Below, piece after piece: positions 35,035-43,253 of a stretch of 64,000 nucleotides of DNA. Source of the stretch: a virus; IMG/VR virus record IMGVR_UViG_3300034073_003178, positions 1 to 64,000 of that record; one strand, written 5' to 3'. The translations under genes were made by a program, and so were the position numbers. A model generated the notes under the pieces. That model was not told the DNA's origin. It worked only from the letters and a program-made list of their open reading frames with translations, and did not search any database. Position 1 is the stretch's first letter. Every line of letters starts with the position of its first letter.

Positions 35035-35340
35035 TTAAAATTCTCCAGCATCAACATCAATTTTATTATCTAAATCAATATCTAGTTGATTAGTAAAATT
35101 AGCAGGCAATCCTGGTTGAATCGGTTCACTTGTAGCTGCAGAAAGAACTTCATCTGGATTTACTAATTTATATAATCCAGTTGAGGAATCATACATAACA
35201 ACATACTTATCCTTCTTATCAGTTTCTGTAATGCCAACATCAATAAGATCTTGCAGTTTTGCAGGCACTTGAAGACCTCCTATAGTTGATACTACTTTAA
35301 AGGAATTTTGAGAACTTAATCTTACATTAAAATCGGTCAT
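35035..35340 (-). CDS. Small virion protein (101 aa)
   Basis: A 101-residue protein (MTDFNVRLSSQNSFKVVS near the start, then YVVMYDSSTGLYKLVNPDEV) ending in an acidic tail (QLDIDLDNKIDVDAGEF). The YKLVNPDE module is common in phage fibre connector proteins. It overlaps the preceding gene by ATGA and is probably assembled with it. No enzyme motif. Confidence 0.6.
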   Translation of the reverse strand: MTDFNVRLSSQNSFKVVSTIGGLQVPAKLQDLIDVGITETDKKDKYVVMYDSSTGLYKLVNPDEVLSAATSEPIQPGLPANFTNQLDIDLDNKIDVDAGEF

Positions 35341-35699
35341 AATGATGCGGTGTCAGAAACAATAATTGATCCTTCAACGACCTTTCTAGTTAAAAATGTA
35401 ACTCCAATTCCATTTGGATTTTGAGTTGGCCCAGTAACTAAAATATCAAAATAATTTCTTCCAGATTCTAATAGTTCTGTCGTAGTTTTTGCCATAGAAA
35501 TTACAACTTCTCCAGTGGCACCAATAATCTCAACTGTAAACTCTTGAAATTTTGGAGAAGATGGATATTTTCTTATCTTTGCTTTCCCAGAATAATACTG
35601 AGAAAAAACATAATTTGATGAATCCGACTGAAGAACTTTAAATTTTGCATCAAAGTCAGTTCCTTTTTCAAGTACTAAATTGACTACAGCAACTGCCAT
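35337..35699 (-). CDS. Small virion protein (120 aa), baseplate- or fibre-associated
   Basis: A 120-residue beta protein (LVLEKGTDFDAKFKVLQSDS, then GKAKIRKYPSSPKFQEFTVE and GRNYFDILVTGP). The pattern resembles phage baseplate-upper-protein-like Ig-type sandwiches that dock fibres. It lies 28 bases after collagen-like protein D and is coupled by ATGA to the 101-aa gene. Confidence 0.55.
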   Translation of the reverse strand: MAVAVVNLVLEKGTDFDAKFKVLQSDSSNYVFSQYYSGKAKIRKYPSSPKFQEFTVEIIGATGEVVISMAKTTTELLESGRNYFDILVTGPTQNPNGIGVTFLTRKVVEGSIIVSDTASL

Positions 35700-35727
35700 A
35701 AGAACCGGGATTTTTAATTATTTAGTA

Positions 35728-38700
35728 TTAGATCTTATTTTCTAAATTTTCAATTCTTACTTGCTGTTCTTTAATTGCTTCAATTAAAACTCCTACTAAG
35801 TTTCCATAAGAAACTGATCTTAATCCATTTGAATTCACTTGTACAACTTCTGGAATAACCTTTTCCAATTCTTGAGCAACAACACCAATTGAAGGTAAAT
35901 TATTATCTATCCAATTGTATCTAACTCCTCTTAATTGTTTTACAATGTCAATGGAATTTTCAATGGTTTTTATGTTTGTTTTCTGAGTTTCATCTGACAA
36001 TGAATTAAAGATAGTTGCGGATAGAGTGCCAGTTGAAGGATTGAAAAATAGTTTTGAAGATGATACATTTGCTTGAGTTATAACTCCAGAAGTAGCATCA
36101 TCAAAAATTAAATACCTTGATGCAGCAGTAGTAGTATCATCTGAAATTGTAAGACCTCCATTATTGGATCCTTGAACACCCTGATTTGCTATTCCTTGAA
36201 CACCTTGATTTCCTTGAGTACCTATTATTCCTTGAGAACCTTGAGTACCTTGAGAACCTTGAAATCCAAAAGATCCGACTACACCTTGATTTCCTTGAGT
36301 ACCAAAAGTTCCTTGAATACCTTGAGTGCCTTGAGAACCTTGAGAACCATTAGAACCTGATGTTCCGATTGTTCCTTGTGCTCCTGAGGTTCCTTGTGCT
36401 CCTGAGGTTCCTTGTCTTCCTTGAGTACCTTGAATACCTTGAGAACCTACTGCACCTTGAAGGCCTGTAGATCCTACAGATCCAGATAGTCCTTGATTTC
36501 CTTGAGTTCCTTGTGTTTGACCAGCTAATCCTTGAGATCCTTGATTACTCAAACCTTGAGTACCTTGTCTACCTTGAATTCCTATTGTTCCTTGAGAACC
36601 TTGAGTACCTTGACCACCAACTGCACCAAATAGACCTTGGATTCCTTGAGAACCTATTGTTCCTTGAGAACCTTGAGTACCTTGACCACCAACAGCACCA
36701 ACAGCACCAAATAAACCTTGTGTTCCCTGAGTACCTATTGTTCCTTGAACACCTTGAGTACCTTGACCGCCAACGGCACCAAATAAACCTTGAGTGCCTT
36801 GTCTACCTTGAATACCTATTGTTCCTTGAGAACCTTGAGTACCTTGACCACCAACAGCACCAAATAAACCTTGATTTCCTTGAGAACCAATTGTTCCCTG
36901 AACACCTTGAGCACCTTGACCACCAACGGCACCAAATAAACCTTGAGTGCCTTGTCTACCTTGAATACCTATTGTTCCTTGAGAACCTTGAGTACCTTGA
37001 CCGCCAACGGCACCAAATAGACCTTGATTTCCTTGAGTACCTTGATTACCCTGCAATCCTTGAGCACCTTGACCACCAACAGCACCAAATAAACCTTGAG
37101 TGCCTTGTCTACCTTGAGAACCAATTGTTCCTTGAACACCTTGATCTCCTTGACCACCAACTGCGCCAAATAGACCTTGATTTCCTTGAGTACCAATTGT
37201 TCCTTGAACACCTTGATTACTTAGTCCTTGAGAACCTTGATTTCCTAATAGGCCTTGAAGACCTTGATTGCCCTGATTACCTTGAATACCTTGAGCACCT
37301 TGCCCACCAACGGCACCAAATAAACCTTGCGTTCCCTGAGTACCTTGAGCACCTTGATTACTTAAACCTTGCGTTCCCTGAGTACCTTGAGCACCTTGAT
37401 TACTTAAACCTTGTGTTCCCTGAGTACCTTGAGATCCTTGAGTACCTTGTCCACCTACACCACCAAATAATCCTTGAGTACCTTGTAAACCTTGAGATCC
37501 TGATGTACCTTGATTACCTTGAACACCTTGATTACTTAAACCTTGAACACCTTGTCTACCTTGAGTTCCTTGTGTCCCTTGTCCTCCTTGCAATCCTTGT
37601 GTTCCCTGATCTCCCCGACTCCCTTGTAAACCTTGATTACCTTGAACACCTTGATTACCTTGTAATCCTTGAGTTCCTTGTAATCCTTGAGTTCCTTGTA
37701 AACCTTGATTTCCTTGAATACCTTGATTTGATAATCCCTGAACACCTTGAAAACCTTGAGAACCTATTGTCCCTTGAGATCCTGTTGTTCCTTGATTTGA
37801 TAATCCTTGAGTACCTTGAGTACCTTGTGATCCTTGAGTACCTTGAGTACCTTGAACACCTTGATTTGATAATCCTTGAGTACCTTGTCTCCCTTGCAAT
37901 CCTTGAGACCCTTGGGATCCTTGCAGACCTTGAGTACCTTGTAATCCTTGTGTACCCTGAGTTCCTTGTAATCCCTGAACACCTTGATTTGCTAAACCTT
38001 GTGTACCTTGAGTTCCTTGGGGGCCACTAATGTTTCCGACATTAATCCAAGTTCCACCACCACTATAAACCCAAAGTTCATTTAAAGCATCATCTAAAAC
38101 AGCATTTCCAATTTCTGCACTAGGAAATTCTGTATTTAATAATATTTGAGGGTCGTTTGGAGGATCAACATTCGCATCTTCAACATATCCTATAATTACT
38201 GTTGCTTGTCCTGCTGATCCTTGAATTCCTTGTCCAATAATCCCTTGAGTACCTTGAAGCCCTTGAGTACCTTGAACACCTTGATTACTTAAACCTTGTG
38301 TTCCCTGAGTGCCTTGTGTTCCCTGAGTACCTTGAGTACCTTGAGTACCTTGATTTGATAATCCTTGAGTACCTTGATTTCCCTGAAGACCTTGTGTTCC
38401 CTGAACACCTTGATTTGCTAAACCTTGTGTACCTTGAGTTCCTTGAGATCCCTGAACACCTTGATTTGCTAAACCTTGTGTACCTTGTAAACCTTGTGTT
38501 CCTTGTAATCCTTGTGTTCCTTGTAATCCTTGTGTTCCTTGAACACCTTGGAATCCTTGAAGACCTTGAGTTCCTTGAGTTCCTTGAATTCCCTGAGTCG
38601 TAATGTCTAATGAAGGAACCCAAAATCTTTCACCAGTATATCCTTCAGCTGCAATTAAAACATAATGTTCTACAGGAACAGGTTGTCCTGGGGTAAATGG

Positions 38701-38841
38701 ATTATTTCCTATAGAGGAAACTCCAACAAGAGGATCGCCTAAGTCTGGTTCTGCTTGTTCTAACCCAAGATATTCGTATCTATCAGTTGTTATTCCTGAT
38801 TGATCAAATCTTTTAACTCTTCCTGAAATGTACTTTGTCAT
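35728..38841 (-). CDS. Collagen-like tail fibre protein D with Peptidase_S74-type end (1037 aa)
   Basis: Starts MTKYISGRVKRFDQSGITTD, like protein C (MAKYLSNRQ), with a short beta domain. Two collagen-like tracts follow (about residues 80-210 and 275-895) around a small insert (ATVIIGYVEDANVDPPNDPQ). This protein uses GLFGAVGGQG blocks, which keep the three-residue rhythm, as well as GLSNQG breaks. The C-terminus has SDETQKTNIKTIENSIDIV, RGVRYNWIDN, SIGVVAQELEKVIPEVV and a coiled coil (EAIKEQQVRIENLENKI): a Peptidase_S74 self-cleaving chaperone. The conserved Ser before DETQKTN is present. Third gene of cassette copy 2. Confidence 0.82.
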   Translation of the reverse strand: MTKYISGRVKRFDQSGITTDRYEYLGLEQAEPDLGDPLVGVSSIGNNPFTPGQPVPVEHYVLIAAEGYTGERFWVPSLDITTQGIQGTQGTQGLQGFQGVQGTQGLQGTQGLQGTQGLQGTQGLANQGVQGSQGTQGTQGLANQGVQGTQGLQGNQGTQGLSNQGTQGTQGTQGTQGTQGTQGLSNQGVQGTQGLQGTQGIIGQGIQGSAGQATVIIGYVEDANVDPPNDPQILLNTEFPSAEIGNAVLDDALNELWVYSGGGTWINVGNISGPQGTQGTQGLANQGVQGLQGTQGTQGLQGTQGLQGSQGSQGLQGRQGTQGLSNQGVQGTQGTQGSQGTQGTQGLSNQGTTGSQGTIGSQGFQGVQGLSNQGIQGNQGLQGTQGLQGTQGLQGNQGVQGNQGLQGSRGDQGTQGLQGGQGTQGTQGRQGVQGLSNQGVQGNQGTSGSQGLQGTQGLFGGVGGQGTQGSQGTQGTQGLSNQGAQGTQGTQGLSNQGAQGTQGTQGLFGAVGGQGAQGIQGNQGNQGLQGLLGNQGSQGLSNQGVQGTIGTQGNQGLFGAVGGQGDQGVQGTIGSQGRQGTQGLFGAVGGQGAQGLQGNQGTQGNQGLFGAVGGQGTQGSQGTIGIQGRQGTQGLFGAVGGQGAQGVQGTIGSQGNQGLFGAVGGQGTQGSQGTIGIQGRQGTQGLFGAVGGQGTQGVQGTIGTQGTQGLFGAVGAVGGQGTQGSQGTIGSQGIQGLFGAVGGQGTQGSQGTIGIQGRQGTQGLSNQGSQGLAGQTQGTQGNQGLSGSVGSTGLQGAVGSQGIQGTQGRQGTSGAQGTSGAQGTIGTSGSNGSQGSQGTQGIQGTFGTQGNQGVVGSFGFQGSQGTQGSQGIIGTQGNQGVQGIANQGVQGSNNGGLTISDDTTTAASRYLIFDDATSGVITQANVSSSKLFFNPSTGTLSATIFNSLSDETQKTNIKTIENSIDIVKQLRGVRYNWIDNNLPSIGVVAQELEKVIPEVVQVNSNGLRSVSYGNLVGVLIEAIKEQQVRIENLENKI
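36165..38605 (-). repeat. Collagen-like coding repeat tracts (protein D)
   Basis: Two Gly-X-Gln tracts (about 36165-38030 and 38210-38605). The larger contains about ten copies of a composite block encoding GLFGAVGGQG followed by GTQG or GAQG units, nearly identical in DNA, which is unlike the composition of the other three collagen-like genes. Confidence 0.85.
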
Positions 38842-38843
38842 TT

Positions 38844-39203
38844 TTACTGCTTAGCTGTTTCTAAAACACTCAAAACTAGTTCTAATGTATTATTCTGATT
38901 TGCTTTTATTTTAATTACATCATTTGTTTCCAATGCTAATCTACCATCAGGAATGAGATTTATTCCATCATTTGGAGGAATTGAAATTTCATTTGCAAAT
39001 TTATAATCAGCAGGACTTTCAACTGATCTAGAATGAACTGCAGTTACTTTATAAGAACCTAGTGAAGCACCGGAAGAAACATTTGTAACTTGCGAGAGTA
39101 TCACAATAGATGCTACTCCAATAGGACAGGTATAGATTCCTACCATTTCGGTAGTTATTCCTACTCTTATTGTCCTAAATTTATTTAATGCAATTTTTGC
39201 CAT
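38844..39203 (-). CDS. Small virion protein, cassette copy 2 (119 aa)
   Basis: Paralogue of the 29435-29764 protein: ALNKFRTIRVGITTEMVGIY corresponds to ALNVFKTVTSVVGTSATSIY, then IVILSQVTNVSSG corresponds to VVLLAQVANIGST. It sits in the same place in its cassette, between a beta-helix protein and a collagen-like protein, 1 base after the former and 2 bases before the latter. Function unknown; probably connects or caps the fibres. Confidence 0.6.
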   Translation of the reverse strand: MAKIALNKFRTIRVGITTEMVGIYTCPIGVASIVILSQVTNVSSGASLGSYKVTAVHSRSVESPADYKFANEISIPPNDGINLIPDGRLALETNDVIKIKANQNNTLELVLSVLETAKQ

Positions 39204-39204
39204 T

Positions 39205-42200
39205 TTACTTACTTATTCCTAGGATTAATGGTGTTACTGTATTTAACAAACTTTGACTAAATGCTCTACCACTAATAGTTCCAGTAATCTGGTTAATAAC
39301 AATATCATCACCAATTTTAAAGTTACCTGCCTGATCAGTACTGGTATAAACAACTTCACCACCATTGAGTTTTACAACCTCATTTTCTGGAATTAATACA
39401 CCACCTAAAGCAGGTTTTGCGGTGTTGATATTATTTCCAGTTCCAACCCATTCAAATGAGTGAGAAGATGTGATTTGTAAACTTAAACGACTAAAGTAAA
39501 CTGTTGTTCCTGCACTTACTGTATTATTTAGATTTTGTTGAAGAACTACTGTAGAGACTCCCGCAGAAGGTAATGTGGCACTTTCAATTGTATAATATGT
39601 TGGATATACTGTAGCCTGAGCAGTTGCTTGAACTGCATTTGGTCCTGGTGGAGGTGGAGCAATTGTAATAGAAGGAGCAGTTCTATACTGACTTCCAGTA
39701 GCAATTACATCAATAGAAACTACCTTTCCATTTACAACATTAGGAGATGCTTCTGCACGAATTCCAAATGCATCAGGAGGAGGTGCATCTATTGTTACCA
39801 ATGGTGGATTTAAATCAGAATATCCTCCTCCTGGATTATCTACTTCAATTGTTTGAACAATATAGAATAATTCTCCAAAATAAAGTGCCTGACCATCATA
39901 AGGACGATAAGAACCTATTCCAGATATAATTACAGTATCTTGTTCAACAGCAGCATTTTGTTCTACTACACCAGTATATCTGTAAATTGATTTTGAAGTA
40001 TTATCACCAACACCATCAGCAACTAATCCAAGTCTTCCGAAAGATGAGTTGGAGTTTGTAATATCACACTGACCACCAGAACCAGTAAAGATTGCAATAT
40101 CATTACAGATGGTAAAAATTGAAACTAACTGGGAGTAAGCACCATTTGTAATAGAAACTCCAATACCACCTTGATTATACTGAGTATAAGAGTCAACACT
40201 CATAGAACCAGTAACACCAATATCAATTTGATCTCCAGGTTCTGCTTCAAATCCATTAACCTTCATTCCAATACTACCTGGAACAAAGTTAGTGCAGTTT
40301 CTTACATAAGGGCCTTGAGTAATTGGTCCAACTCCAGGTGAATAAGGTGGTTTTACATATCCTCCATCAACATAAGTATGAGGAATAGTAGAAGGCCCAA
40401 CTTTTACCACAAAAGTTGTTCCTGCACCTATAACATCAGTGACTCTGAATTTATAACCTTCATTTCCAGTTGGATATATTGTAGTTGTTCCAGCACCACT
40501 TGTGCAACTAAATTCCAGATCTCTCAAAGTAACTACATCACCAACTCTTACATATGCACCTGGAGCAGTAATTGTAGTAATTCCTGATGTGTGATCATAA
40601 ATTGCATTATCAACAGAAACTGAACGATTTACTACATACCCTGTTCCAGATACATATTGGCGAGCAATTGTTGATATTCCAATATTGATAACGATAGAAT
40701 TATCCTCGTTCATTCTATCAACATAATAATCATAACCAAGTTGATCAGTAGTATAGGATTTAATAACCGGAGTATCAAGTAAATAAGTATAAAGCAAATC
40801 TCTTACTTCAATTATATCACCTTTTTTAACATTTAATGGTGATGCTGGTATAATAGTTATTTCTCCAGTTTGTTCATCATAAGGAGCATCAGTAATTTGA
40901 ATCTTTCCAGTAAAACCGATTCCACTGTTTCCAGGATAAGAAGTTGTAATTCCAGATTCAGATCCAAGTCCAACAATCGTGGTAACAACTCCTACACAAG
41001 AACGAATTGCAGAAACTACATTTGAACATCCATTGATTGCATTGTTAAATCCTGTTTCAAAATCAGGTTGCATTCCCAAATCTTTTACTTGATAGAATTC
41101 ATTTTGGAAACTTGTGTACTTTTGTACAGTTCCTCCAGAAACATAAGTGTGAGGTAATGTTGATTGACCTACAACAACTTCAAAACTGTCAGAGTCTATT
41201 ACATCTAAAACATTAAATACATATCCATAAGCACCAGTTGGATAAGTTAAAGTAAGAACTCCTCCATCGGAAGGGCAAGTAAAACCTAATCCAACAATTT
41301 TTACTGCATCATTTTGATTAAGATTATGATTTTCTGCTGTAATTGTTGCAACTCCAGTAACATTATCATAATCAGCAAATATTACATCAGTAGCAACTCC
41401 TACAGGATAACCTCCCCAAGTGCAGTTATTAACTACTGAACGAGCAACATTGAAGGAATAGTCTAAAGTTGCAATAGTTTGCTCAACTTCTCCAGGATTC
41501 TTTAAAATTTGAGGTATTAAATTCCAATCCTCATCATAGTAAATTTCTCCTGCTCTCACACAACGAAAATTACCTCCTCTTGTAATGTCAAAACAGATTG
41601 CTCTCCAAATATCTTTTACATCATCTGCACAGTCTTGACTTTCAAGAGTAACACCAAATTCAATTGAAGGTGCCTGTTCAGTTCCTAATCCAACAATACT
41701 AGTAACAATTCCTGCAAGAGTTTCAATTCTTACAATTGTATCTCCACAACCACCAGGAACTAGAATTGGAGAATAACTACTAATATCTTGAGTTAAAGAA
41801 GTATATTGATCTGGATAAGACTCATTATTAATTACGAAGGTTACAATACCAACTGCATGTTCAATAGCATCTATAGTTGCCTGACGAACACTATAACCAT
41901 TTACATCAGTCCCTGTAATATGCTGAAGTGCTCCGGCATTATCATAGTAAGATAATCCAGCACCAACAGATTTCTTATTACTTCCTGCCTTTAAATCATA
42001 AGAAATTGAACGAAGAATATCTTTAATATCATCCTCACAATCTCCAGGAACAGTAGGTACTACAAATGCTGGAGACTTATAATCTGTAGAAGTGAGAAAT
42101 CCAATAGTTTCTGATGCAATATAATCTAGATTTAAGTCTATAAGTCTTGCAGCATCTTGTTCTCTATGATTTCCTGCAAATCCACTAAATCCACTTGTTA

Positions 42201-43194
42201 AAAATCCAACTGATTCTTTTGCAATATAATCAAGATTCAAACGAATCATTCTTGCACCATCAAAAAATCTATCTACTTGAACACCTTCAAGAGGTTCAAA
42301 TGAAACGATAGCAGATCCATTGGTCATTTCAGGCCCAATGAAACTCATGTCAGTAATATGACATCCATTATTTACATAGAATAAATCTAGATCTGGAAAT
42401 CTTGGAGTTACTACACAATTTCTTAATTCTGTTCCTTCAACAGAAACTGTCTTTTTCAAAACTATGGGGTTTTCTTCTACATAGACACCAGGATATACTT
42501 TAATAGTATCACCAAAGTTTGCTATTTGAGCTGCGGCTTTAATCGTTCTTTTTGAATGATTTTCAGACAATCCTGTATTAGTATCATCACCATTTTGAGT
42601 AACAAATATAGTTTTTCCAGTAGGTTTATATGCATCTACAGTAACTATTCCCTTTCCAGGATCTTGTGATGCATCAATTTGAACACCTATTCCAGGAACA
42701 ATCTGAGTTACAATTCCTGCTAAATTTATACCATCTCCAAAATATTCAAGAGCAGATACACTTCCGCCAAATAAACCTGTAGTAGAAACTTCAAGAGATC
42801 CTTCAACTACAGCATTATTTTGTACAAAAATATCACTTCCAACAGTAACACTATTTCCTACGGAAATATTACTTGCAACTGTAGCATCATTTGCTACAGT
42901 AAGATCATTTCCAATACTAGCAGATCCAGATGCATTTAAATTTCCATCTAGTCCTATACCACCACCAACTACTAAAGATCCAGTAGTTGTTGAAGTTGAT
43001 TGTTGAGTGTTAGAGAAATTTACTAATCCTTCAACATCTAAATCACCTTCAAATATACCATCACCCGCAACATCTAAAGTACTTTGGGGATTAGTGGTTC
43101 CTATACCAACTCTATCCGCAACCCCATCGGCATAAATTAGATTTTCGTCAACTTCAAGACCATTTTTTACGACAAAATTCTTGTTTATACCCAT
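39205..43194 (-). CDS. Beta-helix tail fibre/spike protein, cassette copy 2 (1329 aa)
   Basis: N-terminus MGINKNFVVKNGLEVDENLI with a GIGTTNPQSTLDVAGDG fibre module, then alternating 'SIGNDLTVANDATVASNISV' shaft repeats. A beta-helix begins with TIFVTQNGDDTNTGLSENHS, RTIKAAAQIANFGDTIKVYP and GVYVEENPIVLKKTVSVEGT. Later parts (SYTQYNQGGIGVSITNGAYS, ITNSNSSFGRLGLVADGVGD, FTSTD-equivalent YTSTDQAGNFKIGDDIVINQ) match the copy-1 protein closely. The insert between is longer, with several DDIKDILRSISYDL-type units. A candidate polysaccharide-binding spike; catalytic residues are not evident. Confidence 0.7.
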   Translation of the reverse strand: MGINKNFVVKNGLEVDENLIYADGVADRVGIGTTNPQSTLDVAGDGIFEGDLDVEGLVNFSNTQQSTSTTTGSLVVGGGIGLDGNLNASGSASIGNDLTVANDATVASNISVGNSVTVGSDIFVQNNAVVEGSLEVSTTGLFGGSVSALEYFGDGINLAGIVTQIVPGIGVQIDASQDPGKGIVTVDAYKPTGKTIFVTQNGDDTNTGLSENHSKRTIKAAAQIANFGDTIKVYPGVYVEENPIVLKKTVSVEGTELRNCVVTPRFPDLDLFYVNNGCHITDMSFIGPEMTNGSAIVSFEPLEGVQVDRFFDGARMIRLNLDYIAKESVGFLTSGFSGFAGNHREQDAARLIDLNLDYIASETIGFLTSTDYKSPAFVVPTVPGDCEDDIKDILRSISYDLKAGSNKKSVGAGLSYYDNAGALQHITGTDVNGYSVRQATIDAIEHAVGIVTFVINNESYPDQYTSLTQDISSYSPILVPGGCGDTIVRIETLAGIVTSIVGLGTEQAPSIEFGVTLESQDCADDVKDIWRAICFDITRGGNFRCVRAGEIYYDEDWNLIPQILKNPGEVEQTIATLDYSFNVARSVVNNCTWGGYPVGVATDVIFADYDNVTGVATITAENHNLNQNDAVKIVGLGFTCPSDGGVLTLTYPTGAYGYVFNVLDVIDSDSFEVVVGQSTLPHTYVSGGTVQKYTSFQNEFYQVKDLGMQPDFETGFNNAINGCSNVVSAIRSCVGVVTTIVGLGSESGITTSYPGNSGIGFTGKIQITDAPYDEQTGEITIIPASPLNVKKGDIIEVRDLLYTYLLDTPVIKSYTTDQLGYDYYVDRMNEDNSIVINIGISTIARQYVSGTGYVVNRSVSVDNAIYDHTSGITTITAPGAYVRVGDVVTLRDLEFSCTSGAGTTTIYPTGNEGYKFRVTDVIGAGTTFVVKVGPSTIPHTYVDGGYVKPPYSPGVGPITQGPYVRNCTNFVPGSIGMKVNGFEAEPGDQIDIGVTGSMSVDSYTQYNQGGIGVSITNGAYSQLVSIFTICNDIAIFTGSGGQCDITNSNSSFGRLGLVADGVGDNTSKSIYRYTGVVEQNAAVEQDTVIISGIGSYRPYDGQALYFGELFYIVQTIEVDNPGGGYSDLNPPLVTIDAPPPDAFGIRAEASPNVVNGKVVSIDVIATGSQYRTAPSITIAPPPPGPNAVQATAQATVYPTYYTIESATLPSAGVSTVVLQQNLNNTVSAGTTVYFSRLSLQITSSHSFEWVGTGNNINTAKPALGGVLIPENEVVKLNGGEVVYTSTDQAGNFKIGDDIVINQITGTISGRAFSQSLLNTVTPLILGISK

Positions 43195-43253
43195 TTTACT
43201 TAAGGTTCACTATCCCCTTTTTTATTATTTAGATGATTTTTATTTTTATATGA

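Noticed and set aside
20433-38030. Long open frames on the plus strand opposite the collagen-like genes (up to about 500 codons of LDYLNLEFLV-type repeats)
   Set aside because: They are the reverse complement of Gly-X-Gln codons. The repeated CAAGGT-type units exclude stop codons in one antisense frame. All four collagen-like genes show the same shadow, and there are no separate start signals.
36165-38605. Repeat tracts considered as a CRISPR-like array
   Set aside because: The repeats are in frame and coding, their spacing is by 9 bases, and there are no unique spacers of constant length.
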